A program made the position numbers and the translations under genes. From Candidatus Pelagibacter sp. (lineage in GTDB: Bacteria; Pseudomonadota; Alphaproteobacteria; Pelagibacterales; Pelagibacteraceae), in contig JAOHEU010000001.1 of assembly GCA_028097645.1 (NCBI GenBank), positions 1 to 64,000 of the forward strand: a DNA stretch of 64,000 bases, written 5' to 3'. Positions 60,321-64,000 of the stretch are shown one piece after another. Within the stretch, counting starts at the first letter, position 1. Each line of letters starts with the position of its first letter. The notes beneath the pieces are model-generated. The model saw nothing but the letters and a program-made list of their open reading frames with translations, was not told the origin of the DNA and made no database searches.

Positions 60321-61439
60321 ATGAAGATAGGCGTACCTAAAGAAATTAAACCTCAAGAAAACAGAATAGGTCTTACACCGGAAAGTGTTAAAATCTTAGT
60401 GACAGAAGGTCATGAGGTAATCGTTGAAAACAATGGTGGATTTGAAGCAGGTTTTGAAAATGATCAATACACAAATGTAGGTGCAAAAATTGCAAATAGT
60501 GCTGCTGATATTTTTAATGATGCGGAAATTATTGTTAAAGTTAAAGAACCTCAAAAAGTTGAGGTAGATATGATTAGAGAAAATCAAATTGTATACACTT
60601 ATCTTCATCTAGCAGCTGCAAAAGAATTAACTGCAGGGCTTATTAAATCTAAAAGTATTAACATTGCTTATGAAACTGTAACTGATGATAATGGAAGATT
60701 GCCTTTACTTGCACCAATGAGCGCGGTTGCAGGTAGAATGTCAGTTCAAGCAGGAGCACATTGTTTGGAAAAAAATCAAAAAGGAAGAGGACTTTTATTA
60801 GGTGGAGCACCAGGAGTTTCAGGAGGAAAAGTTGTTATTTTAGGTGGTGGAGTTGTTGGAGAAAATGCAGCTGTGATTGCAACTGGGATGCAAGCAGAAG
60901 TTCATATAGTAGATAAGTCTGAAGCAAGATTAAAACAACTTGTTGAAATGTTTGGAGATAAAATAATCCCACAACAAAGTGATAAAATTGATCTAAACAA
61001 ATTGGTTTCTGAAGCTGATCTTTTAGTTGGAGGTGTTTTAATTCCAGGAGCAGAAGCTCCAAAATTAGTGACACGTGATATGATTAAGTCAATGAAACGT
61101 GGTTCAGTAATTGTTGATGTTGCAATTGATCAAGGTGGATGTGTTGAAACAAGTAAACCAACTACTCATGGCGATCCAACATATATTGTTGATGATGTAG
61201 TTCATTATTGTGTTGCAAACATGCCAGGTGGGGTTCCAAGAACTTCAACTCTTGCATTAAATAATGCAACTTTACCTTTCTTAGTAAAACTTGCTAACAA
61301 TGGTTATCAAAAAGCTTTAGGTGAAGATAAAAACTTTTTAGCAGGATTAAATGTTCACAAAGGTCATGTAACTTACAAAGCAGTAGCAGATGTTTTTGGA
61401 CATGATTATGTTGCCCCAGAAGAGGCCATTAAAATTTAA
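60321..61439 (+). CDS. ald: Alanine dehydrogenase
   Basis: The 372-residue enzyme deaminates alanine with NAD+ to pyruvate and ammonium. It starts MKIGVPKEIKPQENRIGLTP, the family hallmark, with Lys/His active-site areas VKVKEPQ and YTYLHLAA, and the NAD motif LGGGVVGENAA. It follows the aminotransferase, so it regenerates the pyruvate used as amino acceptor. GAGAGAGAGA upstream of the ATG is the ribosome site. It is 4 bp upstream of the dimethylglycine dehydrogenase-like gene. Confidence 0.95.
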   Translation: MKIGVPKEIKPQENRIGLTPESVKILVTEGHEVIVENNGGFEAGFENDQYTNVGAKIANSAADIFNDAEIIVKVKEPQKVEVDMIRENQIVYTYLHLAAAKELTAGLIKSKSINIAYETVTDDNGRLPLLAPMSAVAGRMSVQAGAHCLEKNQKGRGLLLGGAPGVSGGKVVILGGGVVGENAAVIATGMQAEVHIVDKSEARLKQLVEMFGDKIIPQQSDKIDLNKLVSEADLLVGGVLIPGAEAPKLVTRDMIKSMKRGSVIVDVAIDQGGCVETSKPTTHGDPTYIVDDVVHYCVANMPGGVPRTSTLALNNATLPFLVKLANNGYQKALGEDKNFLAGLNVHKGHVTYKAVADVFGHDYVAPEEAIKI

Positions 61440-61443
61440 TTAA

Positions 61444-63888
61444 ATGAAAAAAGCTTTACCAAGCAGCACTAAAGTTGTTGTAATTGGTGGAGGAGTTGCT
61501 GGATGTTCGGTTGCTTATCATTTGGCAAAATTTGGATGGAAAGATACAATTCTTCTTGAGAGAGATCAGTTAACTTCAGGTACTACTTGGCATGCTGCAG
61601 GATTAGTAGGGCAACTTGGTGCAACTGCAACAATAACAAAACTTCGGAAGTATTCTCTCAATCTTTATAAAGAACTTGAAAAAAAAACAGAGCTATCAAC
61701 TGGACTTAAACAAAATGGCGCAATCACTGTTGCAAGCTCAAAAGAAAGACTTCAAGAATTATTAAGACAAGCAACATCAGCACAATTATTTGATGTAAAT
61801 GTAGAAGTTTTAGATAAACAGCAAATTAAAAATTTATATCCAGTAATTAATGATGAAGATATTTTAGGTGGTGTTTATATGTCAGAAGATGGTCAGGCAG
61901 ATCCAGTAGGGGTTACTAATGTTTTAGCAAAAGCAGCTAGAATGGAAGGGGTTAAAATATTTGAAAAAACACCTGTTACGAAAATAATTGTAAAAAAAAA
62001 TAGAATAATTGGTGTTGAAACATCTGAGGGTAAAATTGAGTGTGAATATGTTGTTCTTGCTACTGGAATGTGGTCAAGACAAATTGGTGAAGATATTGGT
62101 GTAAGTGTACCTTTATATCCAAATGAGCATTTCTACATAATAACTGAACCCATGAATGATCTACCAAAAAATCTTCCAGTTCTTAGGGATTATAATGATT
62201 GTCTTTACTTAAAAGAAGATGCTGGAAAAATGCTTGTTGGTATTTTTGAGCCTGGTGCAAAGAATGCATTTAAAGAAAAAGGAATTGTGCCAAATGATTT
62301 TTCTTTTGGGGAATTTCCAGATGATTTTGATCATTTTGAACCCTATTTGGAAAAATCATTTAAAAGGCTTCCTATATTGGAAAATGCTGGAATTAGAAAG
62401 TTTTTCTCTGGACCTGAGTCTTTTACACCAGATACGCAATATCTATTAGGAGAAACTCCAGAAGTATCGAATTTATTTACATGCTGTGGCTTTAATAGTA
62501 TTGGGATTGCAAGTTCTGGAGGAGCTGGCAGAGTTACCGCAGAATGGATGATCAATGGATATATGAATGAAGATTTGTATTCATTAGATATTAAAAGATT
62601 TCAAAAATTTCACTCTTCAAAAAAATTTATAATGGATAGGGTTACTGAAACCTTAGGTGATTTGTACGGAATGCATTGGCCTTATAAGCAACACAAAACT
62701 TCAAGAAATCAAAAATTTCTTCCATATCATAATGAATTAAAAAAAGCAGGTGCATGTTTTGGCCAATCTGGAGAGTATGAACGCCCAATGTGGTATGCTT
62801 TGAATGGTTCTAAGTCAGAATACGAATATAGTTTTAATTATCAAAATTGGTATTCATCAGTTGAACATGAATGTAAAAATACAATTGAAAATGTCGGATT
62901 ATTTGAACTTTCTCCTTTTTCAAAATATGAAATTAAAGGAAAAAAAGCTTATGAAGAATTACAAAGATTGTGTACCGCTAATATCAAAAATGAAATTGGT
63001 AAATGCACTTATACTCATATGCTCAATGAGGGAGCTGGCATTGAAACAGATCTAACGATTGTTTGTCTTAAAAAGGATCATTTTAGAATAATAAGTTCTG
63101 CCGCTGTTAGAACTCATGACAAGGCACATATACTCAAATATTTATCAAATGATTTAGAATTTAAAGATGTAACAGATGATCTTATATGCTTAGGAATTTT
63201 TGGGCCAAAAAGTAGAGACTTATTATCAAAAATAACTAAAGAAGATTTATCTAATGAGAATTTTAGATTTGGTATGGGTAAAAATATCAATCTAAATTCA
63301 ATCGATGTTTGGGCTCAAAGATTATCTTATGTTGGAGAACTTGGTTACGAACTTTATGTTCAAAAAGACAACGGTAAAGAAATATATGATTTGATTGTTA
63401 ATATGGGTAAAGATTTTAGCCTTACTCATTGTGGGGCTCACACTATGGATACAATGAGAATGGAAAGTGGTTTTCTACATTGGGGACATGATATTTCTCC
63501 TGAAGAAAATCAATATCAAGCAGGTTTAAATTTTGCAATTAGCTATAAAAAACCATTTGATTTTATAGGAAAAGAAAAATTAATAAAAATTAAAGATCAA
63601 AAATTAGATAGAAGATTTGTTATGTTGTCTTTAAAAGAAAACAAACCTGGAGAACCACTTTTACTTCATGAAGAGCCAATATATTTGGATGATAAGATTA
63701 TTGGAAAAACAACATCAGGAAATTACTCATTTAACTATGATAAAAACTTATCATTTGGTTACATAAACTGTGATTTTTCGAATGAACAATTAGCTGATAA
63801 AAACTTGTATATCGAAATTGAAAAAAAGAAATATCATGCTGAATTGTTAACCAAACCCCTAAAAGCTAATAATTTTAAAAATATATAA
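61444..63888 (+). CDS. Dimethylglycine/sarcosine dehydrogenase-like flavoprotein
   Basis: This 814-residue two-part enzyme has an N-terminal DAO-type FAD domain (VVVIGGGVAGCSVAYHL at 11-27, His50 in TTWHAAGL, where relatives hold FAD covalently) and a C-terminal GcvT-like folate domain (from about 430, with LGIFGPKSRDLLSKI and YVGELGYELYV). It demethylates an N-methylglycine, passing C1 to tetrahydrofolate. It may complete glycine-betaine breakdown. The exact substrate (dimethylglycine or sarcosine) is not fixed by sequence alone. Confidence 0.87.
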   Translation: MKKALPSSTKVVVIGGGVAGCSVAYHLAKFGWKDTILLERDQLTSGTTWHAAGLVGQLGATATITKLRKYSLNLYKELEKKTELSTGLKQNGAITVASSKERLQELLRQATSAQLFDVNVEVLDKQQIKNLYPVINDEDILGGVYMSEDGQADPVGVTNVLAKAARMEGVKIFEKTPVTKIIVKKNRIIGVETSEGKIECEYVVLATGMWSRQIGEDIGVSVPLYPNEHFYIITEPMNDLPKNLPVLRDYNDCLYLKEDAGKMLVGIFEPGAKNAFKEKGIVPNDFSFGEFPDDFDHFEPYLEKSFKRLPILENAGIRKFFSGPESFTPDTQYLLGETPEVSNLFTCCGFNSIGIASSGGAGRVTAEWMINGYMNEDLYSLDIKRFQKFHSSKKFIMDRVTETLGDLYGMHWPYKQHKTSRNQKFLPYHNELKKAGACFGQSGEYERPMWYALNGSKSEYEYSFNYQNWYSSVEHECKNTIENVGLFELSPFSKYEIKGKKAYEELQRLCTANIKNEIGKCTYTHMLNEGAGIETDLTIVCLKKDHFRIISSAAVRTHDKAHILKYLSNDLEFKDVTDDLICLGIFGPKSRDLLSKITKEDLSNENFRFGMGKNINLNSIDVWAQRLSYVGELGYELYVQKDNGKEIYDLIVNMGKDFSLTHCGAHTMDTMRMESGFLHWGHDISPEENQYQAGLNFAISYKKPFDFIGKEKLIKIKDQKLDRRFVMLSLKENKPGEPLLLHEEPIYLDDKIIGKTTSGNYSFNYDKNLSFGYINCDFSNEQLADKNLYIEIEKKKYHAELLTKPLKANNFKNI

Positions 63889-63941
63889 TTAATTTTTCAA
63901 ATTTATTTGAAATAATCATTGATTGCTGTTTAAATGATATT

Positions 63942-64000
63942 GTGAAAAATGATGATCAAAACATAACATTATTGGACTCCGACATTAGTTCGAATAAAGA
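63942..64000 (+). CDS. Possible start of the next gene, cut by the window end
   Basis: A GTG at 63942 opens a frame (KNDDQNITLLDSDISSNK) that stays open to the last base. It lies 53 bp after the flavoprotein gene. Alternative ATG codons nearby hit stops quickly. The product cannot be named from 19 codons. Confidence 0.35.
   Translation, partial: MKNDDQNITLLDSDISSNK

Overview
The window looks like a piece of a streamlined marine alphaproteobacterial genome, most probably SAR11 (Candidatus Pelagibacter or a close relative). The base composition is very A+T rich. Genes abut or overlap by 1-15 bp, convergent genes often share their stop regions, and no stretch longer than about 260 bp is gene-free. 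The gene content fits: isocitrate lyase beside a DmdA-like protein, glycine-betaine (OpuAC type) and taurine ABC importers, a TRAP importer, and sarcosine/dimethylglycine oxidation. I saw no rRNA, tRNA, CRISPR array, transposase or phage module. The lineage call is inference from composition and gene content.

Layout. 1-3.6 kb: Na+/solute symporter (only its first base lies outside), a secreted thioredoxin-like protein, a two-gene ABC exporter. 3.6-7.9 kb: DmdA-like aminomethyltransferase and isocitrate lyase (minus strand), divergent from a ScfR/RamB/PrpR-type regulator; the promoter region between them carries six TTTACAA/TTGTAAA sites. 7.9-11.4 kb: a plus-strand run of small enzymes and membrane proteins (GNAT, SDR, TSUP permease, SOUL, carbonic-anhydrase-like). 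11.6-15.6 kb: HIBADH-family dehydrogenase, gamma-butyrobetaine-hydroxylase-like dioxygenase, HisN-like phosphatase, DUF924, DUF952. 15.7-17.9 kb: ExaC/AldB-type aldehyde dehydrogenase with a lysine-rich N-terminus, plus DUF779. 17.9-20.7 kb: a minus-strand block of two SMR proteins lacking the usual Glu and six small uncharacterised proteins, two of them secreted. 21-25 kb: cysK-cysE, a VOC protein, a PuuC-like aldehyde dehydrogenase. 25-31.7 kb: a TRAP importer and a glycine-betaine ABC importer that start with almost the same ~100-bp leader. 32-43.8 kb: a catabolic cluster containing a MalFGK-like ABC importer, a MetE-like protein, two double SnoaL-like proteins, a bicupin, a HAD protein without its nucleophile and an HpsN-like dehydrogenase. 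44-50.5 kb: Ptb/Pta-like acyltransferase, epoxide hydrolase, Fbp/Afu-type ABC importer. 50.5-54 kb: BASS transporter, then two tandem paralogous double-HTH regulators facing two tiny membrane proteins. 54-64 kb: malate/lactate-type dehydrogenase, taurine importer TauABC, taurine/omega-amino-acid:pyruvate aminotransferase, alanine dehydrogenase, and a dimethylglycine/sarcosine dehydrogenase.

How it works together. Most of the window takes up small osmolyte-like or organosulfur molecules and feeds them to central metabolism. Taurine enters by TauABC, is deaminated to sulfoacetaldehyde with pyruvate as amino acceptor, and alanine dehydrogenase recovers pyruvate and ammonium. Betaine uptake is matched by demethylation enzymes. 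Isocitrate lyase supplies the glyoxylate shunt. All five binding-protein genes are followed by a strong hairpin before the next transporter gene, which probably keeps the binding-protein mRNA in excess.

Best candidates for undescribed biology: the 33.3-43.8 kb catabolic cluster; the double-HTH regulator pair with its small membrane proteins and shared upstream motif; the operon of six small proteins at 18.6-20.7 kb; and the TRAP cassette bounded by duplicated leaders.
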